Assembly: GCF_006483445.1 (NCBI RefSeq)
Contig: NZ_PPPT01000048.1
Span: forward strand, 1 to 44,193
From: Bradyrhizobium guangdongense
Lineage (GTDB): Bacteria; Pseudomonadota; Alphaproteobacteria; Rhizobiales; Xanthobacteraceae
Length of the DNA stretch: 44,193 bases
Direction of reading: 5' to 3'
The notes beneath the pieces were generated by a model. It was given only the letters and a program-made list of their open reading frames with translations, did not search any database and was not told where the DNA came from. The position numbers were made by a program, and so were the translations under genes. Shown one piece after another: positions 36,592-44,193 of the stretch (its first letter is position 1; every line of letters begins with the position of its first letter).

Positions 36592-37329
36592 TCAGGCCTT
36601 GGCTGTCTCGCTCGGCTGCTCGGCGGGAGCCTTGCCGTGCTCCTGGACGAAGATCCCGGAAATCTTGCCGTCGACCACGTTGACCCTCCGATCGGCACGC
36701 GCCGCCAGGCTCACGTCGTGGGTGACGACAATCACCGTGCGACCGCTGTTTGCGACATCGCGCAGGATCGCGAACACCTGGTCCGTCGAAACAGTGTCGA
36801 GGTTTCCCGTCGGCTCGTCCGCCACGATCACCGCGGGGTCATTGGCGAGAGCGCGCGCGATCGCGACGCGTTGACGTTGGCCGCCAGAAAGCTGGCTCGG
36901 CATGCGGTTCAACTGATCGCCGAGACCCAGCGACGTCAGCAGTTTCGCTCCGCGCTCGTGCATTTCCGCCATCGACAATGTGCCGAGCGTCTGCATCGGC
37001 AGCATCACGTTCTCCAACGCGGTGAATTCCGGCAGCAGGAAGTGGAACTGGAAGACGAAGCCGAGCTTGGTCAGGCGCATGTCGGCACGCTCCGAGTTGG
37101 ACATCGAGGACGTGGCCTGGCCGCAAATCAGTATTTCACCTTCGGTAGGCGCATCGAGCAGTCCGATGAGATAGAGCAATGACGACTTTCCCGATCCGGA
37201 TGGCCCGGTGATCGCGAGGAACTCGCCCTTGTAGACGGTCAAGTCGATGCCGTTGACGATCGTCGCCATCGTGGCGCCACTCTCGACGCGACGCACCAGA
37301 CCCTTCGTCTCCACAACGACTTCGCTCAT
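36592..37329 (-). CDS. ABC transporter ATP-binding protein (MacB/LolD/DevA type)
   Basis: A 245-residue ATPase. Walker A is GPSGSGKSSLLYLIGLLD, the Q-loop is FVFQFHFLLPEFTALENV, the signature is LSGGQRQRVAIARAL, and Walker B is VIVADEPTGNLDTVS, followed by the H-loop VVTHDVSLA. This sequence style belongs to the exporter group with FtsX-type permeases. The ATG at 37329 overlaps the permease stop as ATGA, so the two are coupled. It powers the tripartite exporter with the convergent adaptor gene. Confidence 0.92.
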   Translation of the reverse strand: MSEVVVETKGLVRRVESGATMATIVNGIDLTVYKGEFLAITGPSGSGKSSLLYLIGLLDAPTEGEILICGQATSSMSNSERADMRLTKLGFVFQFHFLLPEFTALENVMLPMQTLGTLSMAEMHERGAKLLTSLGLGDQLNRMPSQLSGGQRQRVAIARALANDPAVIVADEPTGNLDTVSTDQVFAILRDVANSGRTVIVVTHDVSLAARADRRVNVVDGKISGIFVQEHGKAPAEQPSETAKA

Positions 37330-38570
37330 GCTGCACCGCGTATGATATCGACGGGGTGGACCCGGCTGGCCTTTCTGGCTGGCAGGAAGGCCGACAACAG
37401 GCAGCATGCCAAGGTAATCAAGGCCACCACGATGTAATGGACGGGAGAGTAGTAGATCGCGATCGCGAGAGTGCCTTCCGTGATCGGGTTCGAGTACTTG
37501 ATGTGCGTCATGCCGACGCACAAGAGATAGCCGAGCAACCAGCCCACGGGAATTCCGACCACGGCAATCATCGCGGCTTCGATGATGAAGATGGTCTGGA
37601 CGAAGTATTCCTTCATCCCGAGAGACTTCATGATCGCGATGTCGTTGCGCTTCTCATTGGTGATCGTCGATATGATGCTGTAGATGGCGAATGTCGACGC
37701 AAGCATCATGGCGGCCATGATCACGCTCGTGATCTTCTCCTGAACCTTGAACGAGGACAGCAGGTCTGCATTGGCTTCCTGCCAGGGTATCGCCCGGTAA
37801 CCGATCTGGCTCTGAACCCGGCTGGCAACTTCCGGCGCTACGAACGCGTCATTGAGCTGAATCCTCATTTCGTTGACCAGGTCCGGCTGCCCGGCGAGCA
37901 TCTGGGCCGTGCGCATCAGACTGTAAATCCGCCGTTCATCGACTTCGCGCACGCCGGACTTGTAGATTCCGGCCACCGATGCCGAGACCGGAGCGCCCGT
38001 TCCGGGTGTAATCGTCAGCGTACTTCCGACGCGCGCCCCGATCTTGGTCGCCAAGGCCTGGCCGAGAAGCACGGCATTGGATCCCCGAGACAAGCCGTAA
38101 AGTTCGCCGGCGACGATCTGCTTCGCCAGCTTGGACACCGTCTCCTCCTGGCGCGGATCGATCCCGGTCACCGTCACGCCGAAACGCGCGTTTCCGGAAT
38201 AGACCATGGCCGTGACCTTGACGGACGGGGTTATGGCGCCGGGCAGCCAGTTCCTAAGCGAGCCCAGTACGAGGTTCGAATTGGAGATGCCGGGGCGCTT
38301 TTCGGTCGCGGTGAAATTCGATCGCTGCGCGGCACCGTAAACCTGCTCGGCCGGCTGCAGCGACACCGACAAGCGTTCGTCGGTGATGGTGATGTGCGGC
38401 ATCGCGTCGATCAGCGTACCGACGAATTGTCGCTGGCTTCCTTCCATGACACCGGAGATCATGATCGTGAAGCCCACGCCCGTGGCAACGCCGATCACAC
38501 CGATGAATGTCTGCCGCAACCGGTTCGTGACGTGGGCCCAGGCGATGAAAAGAACGGGCGGCACTCTCAT
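37326..38570 (-). CDS. FtsX/MacB-type ABC transporter permease
   Basis: A 414-residue inner-membrane protein. The first membrane segment (TFIGVIGVATGVGFTIMIS) is followed by a periplasmic MacB-PCD-like domain (about residues 45-265) and the FtsX domain with three membrane segments (SVIMAAMMLASTFAIYSIIS, FIIEAAMIAVVGIPVGWLLG, HYIVVALITLACCLLSAFLP). The ATG at 38570 is chosen because GGAG lies eight bases before it; upstream sequence does not look like the family. It is coupled to the ATPase gene. MacB-like exporters move lipids, peptides or signals out from the periplasm, not from the cytoplasm. Confidence 0.88.
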   Translation of the reverse strand: MRVPPVLFIAWAHVTNRLRQTFIGVIGVATGVGFTIMISGVMEGSQRQFVGTLIDAMPHITITDERLSVSLQPAEQVYGAAQRSNFTATEKRPGISNSNLVLGSLRNWLPGAITPSVKVTAMVYSGNARFGVTVTGIDPRQEETVSKLAKQIVAGELYGLSRGSNAVLLGQALATKIGARVGSTLTITPGTGAPVSASVAGIYKSGVREVDERRIYSLMRTAQMLAGQPDLVNEMRIQLNDAFVAPEVASRVQSQIGYRAIPWQEANADLLSSFKVQEKITSVIMAAMMLASTFAIYSIISTITNEKRNDIAIMKSLGMKEYFVQTIFIIEAAMIAVVGIPVGWLLGYLLCVGMTHIKYSNPITEGTLAIAIYYSPVHYIVVALITLACCLLSAFLPARKASRVHPVDIIRGAA

Positions 38571-38779
38571 CCAGTTTGCTCCCAAGCGAGAACGGCCCCG
38601 AAGCTGCTCGCCTTCGGGACTTCTCCCCAGACTCGCGACTCCTCGCCGCATGCGATCGCAACCCTTGGCGTCAGTTGTTTCTAAGCTCAAATCGGCTTGT
38701 TCCCTTGATCTTCATCAAGGCCGCGAAGCGCACTTCGATCCTAATGTGCCGCGAGAATTCACGTAGAGGGCGAGGGACC

Positions 38780-39427
38780 ATGTCCAGATACCAGCACCCC
38801 GGGAACGGTTTCATTCGCGCACTGACGTACATCGCGGGCGGCCTCTTGTTGTTTGCCGGCTGCGGGTTCGCGGGCGCGGCCGAACGGCCCAGCGAATCGC
38901 AGATCCTCAACGCGCTGAGGGCGCCCCCGATCGCGCGCAGCCTGTCCGGATCGGCGCCACCGCAGGACGTCAAACGGCAGAACTTCATCAAGAGCCTGCG
39001 GGCATCCAAGTCGCGCTCGCTCACCGACGACCAGCGGAGTGAGCTTGCGTCCATTGCCAAGGAAAGGCCGAGTATCGATCTCGAGATCTATTTCGATTAC
39101 AATTCGGCGGAAATCTCGTCGAGGGCTGCGCCGGATCTGGTCAATCTCGGCCGCGCGCTCAGCAACGCCGAGCTCAAGGGTGGCGTTTATCTCATCGGCG
39201 GGCACACCGACGCGAAAGGCGGCGACGACTACAACCAACGGCTTTCGGAACGTCGGGCGCAGGCGGTCAAGGATTTTCTGGTCCGCAGATTCCAGATCGC
39301 CGACGACACGCTCGTGACGGCGGGCTATGGCGAGGAGCAGCTCAAGAATACGGCTGATCCATATGCTGCGGAAAATCGCCGGGTCCAGATCACGAATCTG
39401 GAGACCAAGCAGGAAGCCGGACGGTAA
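38780..39427 (+). CDS. OmpA-family peptidoglycan-binding protein
   Basis: A 215-residue envelope protein. The N-terminal hydrophobic stretch (ALTYIAGGLLLFAGCGFAGA) could be a Sec signal or an atypical lipoprotein signal, since the residue before the lipobox AGC is Phe. The OmpA C-terminal domain spans about residues 95-210: IDLEIYFDYNSAEISSRAA, LIGGHTDAKGGDDYNQRLSE with the Asp of the diaminopimelate site, RRAQAVKDFLVRRF and AAENRRVQI. It lies upstream of, and divergent from, the permease gene. It probably anchors an assembly to the cell wall. Confidence 0.88.
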   Translation: MSRYQHPGNGFIRALTYIAGGLLLFAGCGFAGAAERPSESQILNALRAPPIARSLSGSAPPQDVKRQNFIKSLRASKSRSLTDDQRSELASIAKERPSIDLEIYFDYNSAEISSRAAPDLVNLGRALSNAELKGGVYLIGGHTDAKGGDDYNQRLSERRAQAVKDFLVRRFQIADDTLVTAGYGEEQLKNTADPYAAENRRVQITNLETKQEAGR

Positions 39428-39466
39428 ACAACAGCTCGATGAGCGTCTGATTCGAGACTAACGGTG

Positions 39467-39486
39467 CCCGCCGCCGACGCGGCGGG
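39467..39486. terminator. GC hairpin between convergent ompA-like and pap genes
   Basis: CCCGCCGC and GCGGCGGG form perfect 8-bp arms with a 4-nt loop, 39 bp after the OmpA-family stop. There is no T-run on either side, so it may be a weak bidirectional terminator. Confidence 0.4.
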
Positions 39487-39518
39487 TCCCAAATGCCGTT
39501 TCGGGATGCTCTGATCGG

Positions 39519-41051
39519 CTATTTCGACTTCCTGCCGATCGCTTTCTTCGGAATGCGATCGAGCTGGTCTTCGATCGCCGTGCACAGGGTCTTCAGTACC
39601 TTGATCCTGGCATGGTACTTGTTGTTCGCCTCGACCAGGGTCCATGGCGCGGACGCGGTCGACGTGCGATCGACCATGTCGCACACCGCGGCCTCATAGC
39701 CGTCCCATTTCTTACGGTTGCGCCAATCTTCCTTGGTGATCTTGAAGCGCTTGAAGGCAACCTTCTCGCGTTGCTTGAAGCGGCGGTACTGTTCGTCCTT
39801 ACTGATCGCCAGCCAGAACTTCACTACCACCGAACCGTGACGGACCATCGAGTCTTCGAAATCGTTGATCTCGCCGTAGGCCCGCATCCAGTCCGCATCC
39901 GAGCAGAACCCCTCGATCCTCTCCACGAGCACCCGGCCGTACCAGGAGCGATCGAAGATCGCCAGGTTGCCATGCCGCGGCAAATGCCGCCAAAATCGCC
40001 AGAGATAGGGCTGTGCGCGCTCTTCCTCGGTCGGCGCCGCGACCGGCACGTTGTCGTAACAACGCGCGTCCAGCGCCTGGGTGACGCGCCTGATCGCCCC
40101 GCCCTTACCTGCTCCGTCGTTACCCTCGAAGACCGCAACAACCGACATCGCCTTGAAGCGCGGATCGCGCGAGGCCAGATTGAGCCGCGCCTGCCATTCC
40201 TCGAGCTCCTGCCCGTAAGCATCCTTCGTCATCTTCTGGTCGAGCTCGAGCGCGCTCAGCACGTTCAGCCGGTCGGTCGGCGCGGGGAGCGGAGAGGCTT
40301 TCTTCGGTGCCGCCTTCTTCGGTGGCGCCTTGGGGTTCTCTTCGTCGAGCCGCTTGCGCATCACGGTGAGCAGATGGCGTCCGACTGTCAGCGCCCTGAA
40401 GTGAGGATCGGCACCCGGCACCACGATCCACGGCGCCTCACCCGTCGACGTTTCGCGCAGGAAGGGCTCGCACACCTTGATGAAGCGGTCGTATTGCTTG
40501 AAGTAGTCCCACTCGACGTCCGTCACCCTCCAACGGGTCTTCGGGTCCTGCTCCAGCGCATGAAGCCGCTTCTTCTGCTGGCCCTTCGAAAGATGAAACC
40601 AGTATTTGACGAGCAGGACGCCTTCGTCGCAGAGCATCTTCTCCAGGCGCTGGATCTCGCCGACGGCGGTCGAGAACTCGCCCTTGTCAATTTGGCCCAT
40701 AACACGCTGCACAATCGGCATCGTGTGCCACGCACCGAAGAAGATACCGATCTCGCCTTTGGGCGGGAGAGCGCGCCAGAATCGCCACGCCGGAGGCCGC
40801 TCGCGCTCCTCGTCCGACGGTTGGGAGAATGCACGCGCGTGAATATGCCGCGGGTCCATCCACTCATTGAGCAGGTTCACCGTCTCGCCCTTGCCTGCCC
40901 CCTCGACGCCCGCGATCAGGATCAGCACCGGAAATCGTCCCTGCTCCTTGAGCTCAAATTGAGCATTGAGCAGAGCCGACCGGAGTTTTGCTTCCTCGCG
41001 GCGATAGACGGCCTTGTCGACGTGATGCTTCAGCTTTGCAGATTCAAACAT
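39519..41051 (-). CDS. pap: Polyphosphate:AMP phosphotransferase (class II PPK2, two domains)
   Basis: A 510-residue cytoplasmic enzyme formed of two fused PPK2 domains. The N-terminal copy has GVEGAGKGETVNLLNEW (K54) but a changed second motif (IGIFFGAWHTM); the C-terminal copy has FEGNDGAGKGGAIRRVTQAL (K316) and IFDRSWYGRVLVERIEGF and is the active domain in the family. Class II PPK2 enzymes transfer phosphate from polyphosphate to AMP and give ADP. The length fits Pap (about 475-500 residues). PEP synthase in the same cluster makes AMP, so a functional link is possible but is inference. Confidence 0.92.
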   Translation of the reverse strand: MFESAKLKHHVDKAVYRREEAKLRSALLNAQFELKEQGRFPVLILIAGVEGAGKGETVNLLNEWMDPRHIHARAFSQPSDEERERPPAWRFWRALPPKGEIGIFFGAWHTMPIVQRVMGQIDKGEFSTAVGEIQRLEKMLCDEGVLLVKYWFHLSKGQQKKRLHALEQDPKTRWRVTDVEWDYFKQYDRFIKVCEPFLRETSTGEAPWIVVPGADPHFRALTVGRHLLTVMRKRLDEENPKAPPKKAAPKKASPLPAPTDRLNVLSALELDQKMTKDAYGQELEEWQARLNLASRDPRFKAMSVVAVFEGNDGAGKGGAIRRVTQALDARCYDNVPVAAPTEEERAQPYLWRFWRHLPRHGNLAIFDRSWYGRVLVERIEGFCSDADWMRAYGEINDFEDSMVRHGSVVVKFWLAISKDEQYRRFKQREKVAFKRFKITKEDWRNRKKWDGYEAAVCDMVDRTSTASAPWTLVEANNKYHARIKVLKTLCTAIEDQLDRIPKKAIGRKSK

Positions 41052-41151
41052 GCCATAATAATGCGGAACTCATCCGGCTTCAAAATGACCCAGATCAAGG
41101 TCTCCGGTCGGCAGTCGCTCAAAATGGCGAAAATCTCGAAGGGATCGCGCC

Positions 41152-41826
41152 ATGAAGAGCCTGATTACCGCCATTGCCGGCATCCTCAGTCTGGCCACCG
41201 CGGCAGCCGCACAAGCGCCGGTAGCAATCGTCGAGGACGTGCAAGGCAAGGTCGTTGGCGTGGAGTTCATGGATCTCGTCGCGCCAGGGAAGGTCATCAA
41301 GCTGGGCCCCGGCGCCTCGGTCGTGCTCGGCTACATGAAATCATGCTGGCGCGAAACCATCACGGGAGGCACCGCGGTCGTCGGCGCCGAGCAGAGCATG
41401 GTTCATCTCAGCGACGTGCAGCGCGTCAAGGTCGAATGCGACGTGAATGCCATCAAACTCTCGGATCGTGAAGCGAGCCAGAGCGCAGCGACGACGTTTC
41501 GAGCCATGGGCCCCGGTCAGCAGGCGCCGACCGTTCCGACGCCGCAGCTCACCCTCTACGGGCTCTCGCCGGTCGTGGAGATCAAGAGCGTGAGCGGCAC
41601 GTTGATCATCGAACGCGTCGACGTGCAGGGCGAGCGATATGTGGTCACGATCAAGAAGGACGTTCTTCTGCGCGGAAAATTCTACGACTTCATCAAGACC
41701 CAGACATCGCTGACGCCCGGAGGCATCTACACGGCAAGCCTCAGCGGGCGCAAGCTGACCTTCAAGATCGACTCCGGCGCCAAGGCCGGCCCGACACCGC
41801 TCATCGGCCGTCTGTTGCGGATGTGA
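41152..41826 (+). CDS. Secreted FecR-like beta protein beside the adenylate cyclase
   Basis: A 224-residue protein with a Sec signal (LITAIAGILSLATAAAAQAP, cleavage near residue 21). The start of the mature part (VAIVEDVQGKVVGVEFMDLV, then APGKVIKLGPGASVVLGYM) resembles the FecR-type periplasmic domain. Two cysteines (MKSCWRE and VECDVNA) may form a disulfide. The C-terminal half is rich in Lys, Thr and Val. The match is weak and the name is only descriptive. It lies 30 bp before the CHASE2 cyclase, a pairing that suggests a sensor partner. Confidence 0.7.
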   Translation: MKSLITAIAGILSLATAAAAQAPVAIVEDVQGKVVGVEFMDLVAPGKVIKLGPGASVVLGYMKSCWRETITGGTAVVGAEQSMVHLSDVQRVKVECDVNAIKLSDREASQSAATTFRAMGPGQQAPTVPTPQLTLYGLSPVVEIKSVSGTLIIERVDVQGERYVVTIKKDVLLRGKFYDFIKTQTSLTPGGIYTASLSGRKLTFKIDSGAKAGPTPLIGRLLRM

Positions 41827-41856
41827 GGAGGGCCGCCGGCGGCGGCGGCTGGGCAC

Positions 41857-44007
41857 ATGAAATACCGGGATATCCTGACCGGTGCGGCTGCAGCACTCGT
41901 GTGCGGAATTGCCTTCGCCTCGCCCGCCTTCGAGATGATACACGGCCTGTCCATCGACACTCTCACGGCCGTGCGGGCGAGATGGCTCGGCGATCGTCGC
42001 GATCCCTCGCCCGCACCGGTGGTCGTGGTCGCCATCGACGAGGAAACCTATCAGACGCCCCCCTTTCAGGGATCTCCGACCCAGACATGGACCCGCGAGA
42101 TCGGCCGGGTGCTCACGGCAATGATCGACGGCGGCGCCAAGGTCGTCGGCTTGGACGTGATCTTTCCGACCTCGATCGAGCAGTCCGAGATTCCATATGG
42201 CGACGAGTTGCTGGGTGCACGGCTGCGCGGCTTCGATCGCGATTTTCTCCGCGCCCTCGCCACGGGCGCAGCCGCCGGCAAGGTGGTTCTGGGCGAGATC
42301 CAGAGCCGAGACCAGCCGGTCCGCCCCGCTCCGGCACAGCGCTTTGCCGTGCGCCAGCAGAGCAACATCCGCGCTCTCAACGTCTACACGGATTCCGATG
42401 ACGTCGTACGAAGGTTGCCGCTGATGTTCGAGATCGGCGGCAAGCCGGTGCCGTCGATGGCGGTCGAGCTGACAGCCCGGGCGCTCAAGGCAGAGCCGAT
42501 CCTCGCACCGGGCGGCATCATGACGCTGGCGGGCTACGAGATCCCGAGCACTGTGCCGAACACGCTCACCCTCAATTTCCGCGGTGGCGGCGAGGACGTT
42601 CCGACCTTCTCGTTCGCGGACCTGCATGCGTGCGTTGCCAAGGACGATCGCGAATTTTTCCATAGGCATTTCGACGGCAAGGTCGTGATCGTCGGCACGC
42701 TGCTCGATTTCGATGACCGCCGGCTGACGTCGAAGCGCTTTGTCACGGGCCTCGACAGTGCCGGGGCGCCACGTTGCGCGCAGACTGCGCATCCGGCTCC
42801 GCGCCAAGTGAAGCGCAGCTCGATTGCAGGGGTTTACATTCACGCCACCGCCGCGAGCAACCTGATCAACCGCAACGCCGTGGTCGAGCCCGGCCGTCTG
42901 CACACCACCTTGATAGCCATCGCCTTCGCCGGGCTGGCGGCGGTCGCCGCGCGGATACTCGCCCCGGTCGCCGCGACGTTGACCTATCTCGGATGCTCAG
43001 CGGCATATGTTTTCGGCGCGGCGGTGGCGTTCACCCATTCTCCGCTCGCCCTGCCGCTGACCGAGCCCATTTTCGCGGGGCTCGCGGCCCTGGCGATCAT
43101 GATCGGATATCGTCTTGTGGTCGCCGACCAGGAGGAACGCTTTCTGCGAAAGAGCTTCGCGCTCTACCTCGCACCCCAGGTCATCGACGGCATGCTGTCA
43201 TCGGAAAAGATGCCCGAGCTCGGCGGCGAGATGCGCAATGTCACGGTGTTCTTTTCCGACGTCGCCGGATTTTCCACCTTCTCCGAAAGAATGTCGCCGG
43301 GCGCACTCGTCGCCCTGATGAACGAATATCTGTCGGCGATGACGGACATTATCGAGAGCTATGGCGGCTACGTCGACAAATATGTCGGCGATTCAATCGT
43401 CGCGGTGTTCGGGGCGCCGGTCAGCGATCCCGAACATGCCTGTAACGCCGTGCGCGCGGCACTGCGTTGCAGCGAACGCCTCGAAGAGCTCAACAAGAAC
43501 AACGTCTCCTTCCAGGGATACAAGCTGGCGCATCGGGTCGGGCTCAATTCGGGCGATGCGCTCGTCGGCAACATCGGATCACGGCGTCGCTTCAACTACA
43601 CGGTGATGAGCGACGCCGTGAACGTCGCATCGCGCCTGGAGGGCGCGAACAAGTATTTCGGCTCGTCGATCATGGCATCGGAAATGACGGTGGCATTGAC
43701 CGGCGGGACGTTCGCCTGGCGCGAACTCGATGCAATCCGCGTCAAGGGGCGTTCCGACCCCGTCAAGATCTACGAGCCCTTGGCCGAGTCCGGCAAGCTC
43801 ACGCCCGAACAATCGCTCAAGGCGGCGGCCTACGCCGAAGGTCTCGCCTGCTGGCGAGCCCGCGAGTTTGGGCGCGCTGTGGACTGCTTTGCGCGGATGG
43901 CGGCGACGGATCGGCCGTCTGCGCTGTTTCGCGAAAGGGCGAAACGGTTGGCCGACAATCCCCCGCCTCCCGAATGGGAGCCCATCAATACGCTGGAGGG
44001 CAAGTAG
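41857..44007 (+). CDS. CHASE2-domain adenylate cyclase (class III)
   Basis: A 716-residue membrane enzyme. An N-terminal membrane segment is followed by an extracytoplasmic CHASE2 domain (about residues 30-330; VVVVAIDEETYQTPPFQG, GGAKVVGLDVIFPT, GKVVIVGTLLDFDDRRLTSK). Membrane segments lie at about 350-425 (LIAIAFAGLAAVAARILAP and others). The cyclase domain covers about 460-640: metal ligands D468 (FFSDVAGFSTF) and D512 (KYVGDSIVAVFG), base-selecting K508 and D586 (TVMSDAVN), and transition-state N589 and R593 (NVASR). All residues needed for ATP to cAMP are present. A short helical C-terminal tail follows. It may sense an envelope signal and is paired with the FecR-like gene upstream. Confidence 0.93.
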   Translation: MKYRDILTGAAAALVCGIAFASPAFEMIHGLSIDTLTAVRARWLGDRRDPSPAPVVVVAIDEETYQTPPFQGSPTQTWTREIGRVLTAMIDGGAKVVGLDVIFPTSIEQSEIPYGDELLGARLRGFDRDFLRALATGAAAGKVVLGEIQSRDQPVRPAPAQRFAVRQQSNIRALNVYTDSDDVVRRLPLMFEIGGKPVPSMAVELTARALKAEPILAPGGIMTLAGYEIPSTVPNTLTLNFRGGGEDVPTFSFADLHACVAKDDREFFHRHFDGKVVIVGTLLDFDDRRLTSKRFVTGLDSAGAPRCAQTAHPAPRQVKRSSIAGVYIHATAASNLINRNAVVEPGRLHTTLIAIAFAGLAAVAARILAPVAATLTYLGCSAAYVFGAAVAFTHSPLALPLTEPIFAGLAALAIMIGYRLVVADQEERFLRKSFALYLAPQVIDGMLSSEKMPELGGEMRNVTVFFSDVAGFSTFSERMSPGALVALMNEYLSAMTDIIESYGGYVDKYVGDSIVAVFGAPVSDPEHACNAVRAALRCSERLEELNKNNVSFQGYKLAHRVGLNSGDALVGNIGSRRRFNYTVMSDAVNVASRLEGANKYFGSSIMASEMTVALTGGTFAWRELDAIRVKGRSDPVKIYEPLAESGKLTPEQSLKAAAYAEGLACWRAREFGRAVDCFARMAATDRPSALFRERAKRLADNPPPPEWEPINTLEGK

Positions 44008-44020
44008 CGATGCCTGCAGT

Positions 44021-44193
44021 TCACCGTTGCGACGTCTTCCGGGTGAGGAAGTAGAAGTCCTCGCTGCCCGGCACCGAGCCATAACTGAACGGCTGCTGTT
44101 GCCGGCCCGTCGCCGCCATGACGTCGTCTCTCACCAGGTCGAAAAGCTTGCGAATTTCGATCTGAGGCGTCGCGATGCGCTTGATCAGCGCGG
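44021..44193 (-). CDS. Second caspase-like protein, C-terminal end (partial)
   Basis: The last 57 residues of a gene entering from the right edge. ALIKRIATPQIEIRKLFDLV, RDDVMAATGRQQQPFSYGSV and PGSEDFYF match the end of the caspase p20-like domain seen at 32702-34141 (compare VRNDVMQSTNGKQVPWDSSS there). The stop TGA is 14 bp from the convergent cyclase gene. The catalytic residues lie outside the window. Confidence 0.75.
   Translation of the reverse strand, partial: ALIKRIATPQIEIRKLFDLVRDDVMAATGRQQQPFSYGSVPGSEDFYFLTRKTSQR

Noticed and set aside
39612..41471. A 619-codon open frame on the plus strand opposite pap
   Set aside because: It is the antisense of a well-recognised PPK2 gene. Its translation is Arg/His/Leu-rich with no family motif, as expected from GC-rich codon structure.
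41152..44193. A CBASS-type defence operon
   Set aside because: The cyclase is a class III CHASE2 adenylate cyclase, not a CD-NTase, and the effector-like genes lie far away on other strands, so the defence label is not supported.

Overview
The window looks like chromosome from a high-GC alphaproteobacterium of the Bradyrhizobium/Rhizobiales type. The evidence is codon use, a rhizobial GAGCATGATC...GATCATGCTC palindromic element at 3993-4040, a CtrA-type box before a histidine kinase, and a complete Kelly-Friedrich type sox cluster. No rRNA, tRNA, CRISPR array, transposase or integrase was seen.

Layout. (1) 1-10.4 kb is ordinary housekeeping: the start of a response regulator, two tandem TRAP solute-binding proteins, an Mrp/ApbC Fe-S carrier, a VOC protein, a 3-hydroxyisobutyrate-dehydrogenase-like enzyme, an NhaD antiporter, a histidine kinase, a DUF1289 protein, a retropepsin-like protease and DusA. 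(2) 10.8-25.3 kb is a sulfur-oxidation island. It has an ArsR-type regulator at each end, both carrying the Cys pair of persulfide sensors (SqrR/BigR/SoxR). Between them lie a split and a full-length YeeE/YedE transporter, soxXYZABCD followed by a DsrE - alpha/beta hydrolase - DsrE trio, and soxW, soxV, soxS and an unknown secreted helical protein. A third YeeE/YedE transporter follows the second regulator. A perfect ATTC-N8-GAAT site sits between soxW and the unknown gene. (3) 25.3-28.4 kb is a graveyard of gene fragments (SDR, an FAH hydrolase split by an inversion, acyl-CoA dehydrogenase, CaiB/BaiF CoA-transferase, PfkB-type kinase) around one intact LacI-family regulator, with a 7-bp tandem repeat and LacI-like palindromes. 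(4) 28.5-44.2 kb is an envelope, signalling and phosphate-energy cluster: PEP synthase, patatin-like lipase, a secreted small protein, a caspase-like protease with a C-terminal frameshift, a Sel1/TPR protein, a MacAB/DevBCA-like exporter, an OmpA-family protein, polyphosphate:AMP phosphotransferase, a secreted FecR-like protein, a CHASE2 adenylate cyclase and the end of a second caspase-like protease.

How the parts may work together. In the sox island, imported or periplasmic thiosulfate is bound to the SoxY cysteine, oxidised by SoxAX, SoxB and SoxCD, and kept in the right redox state by SoxV/SoxW/SoxS. The YeeE/YedE transporters would bring thiosulfate or other sulfur species into the cytoplasm, and the regulators would derepress the genes when persulfide forms. 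The last cluster could join envelope sensing (CHASE2, OmpA, FecR-like) to cAMP, polyphosphate/AMP energy balance and caspase/patatin effectors. That link is inference from gene order only.
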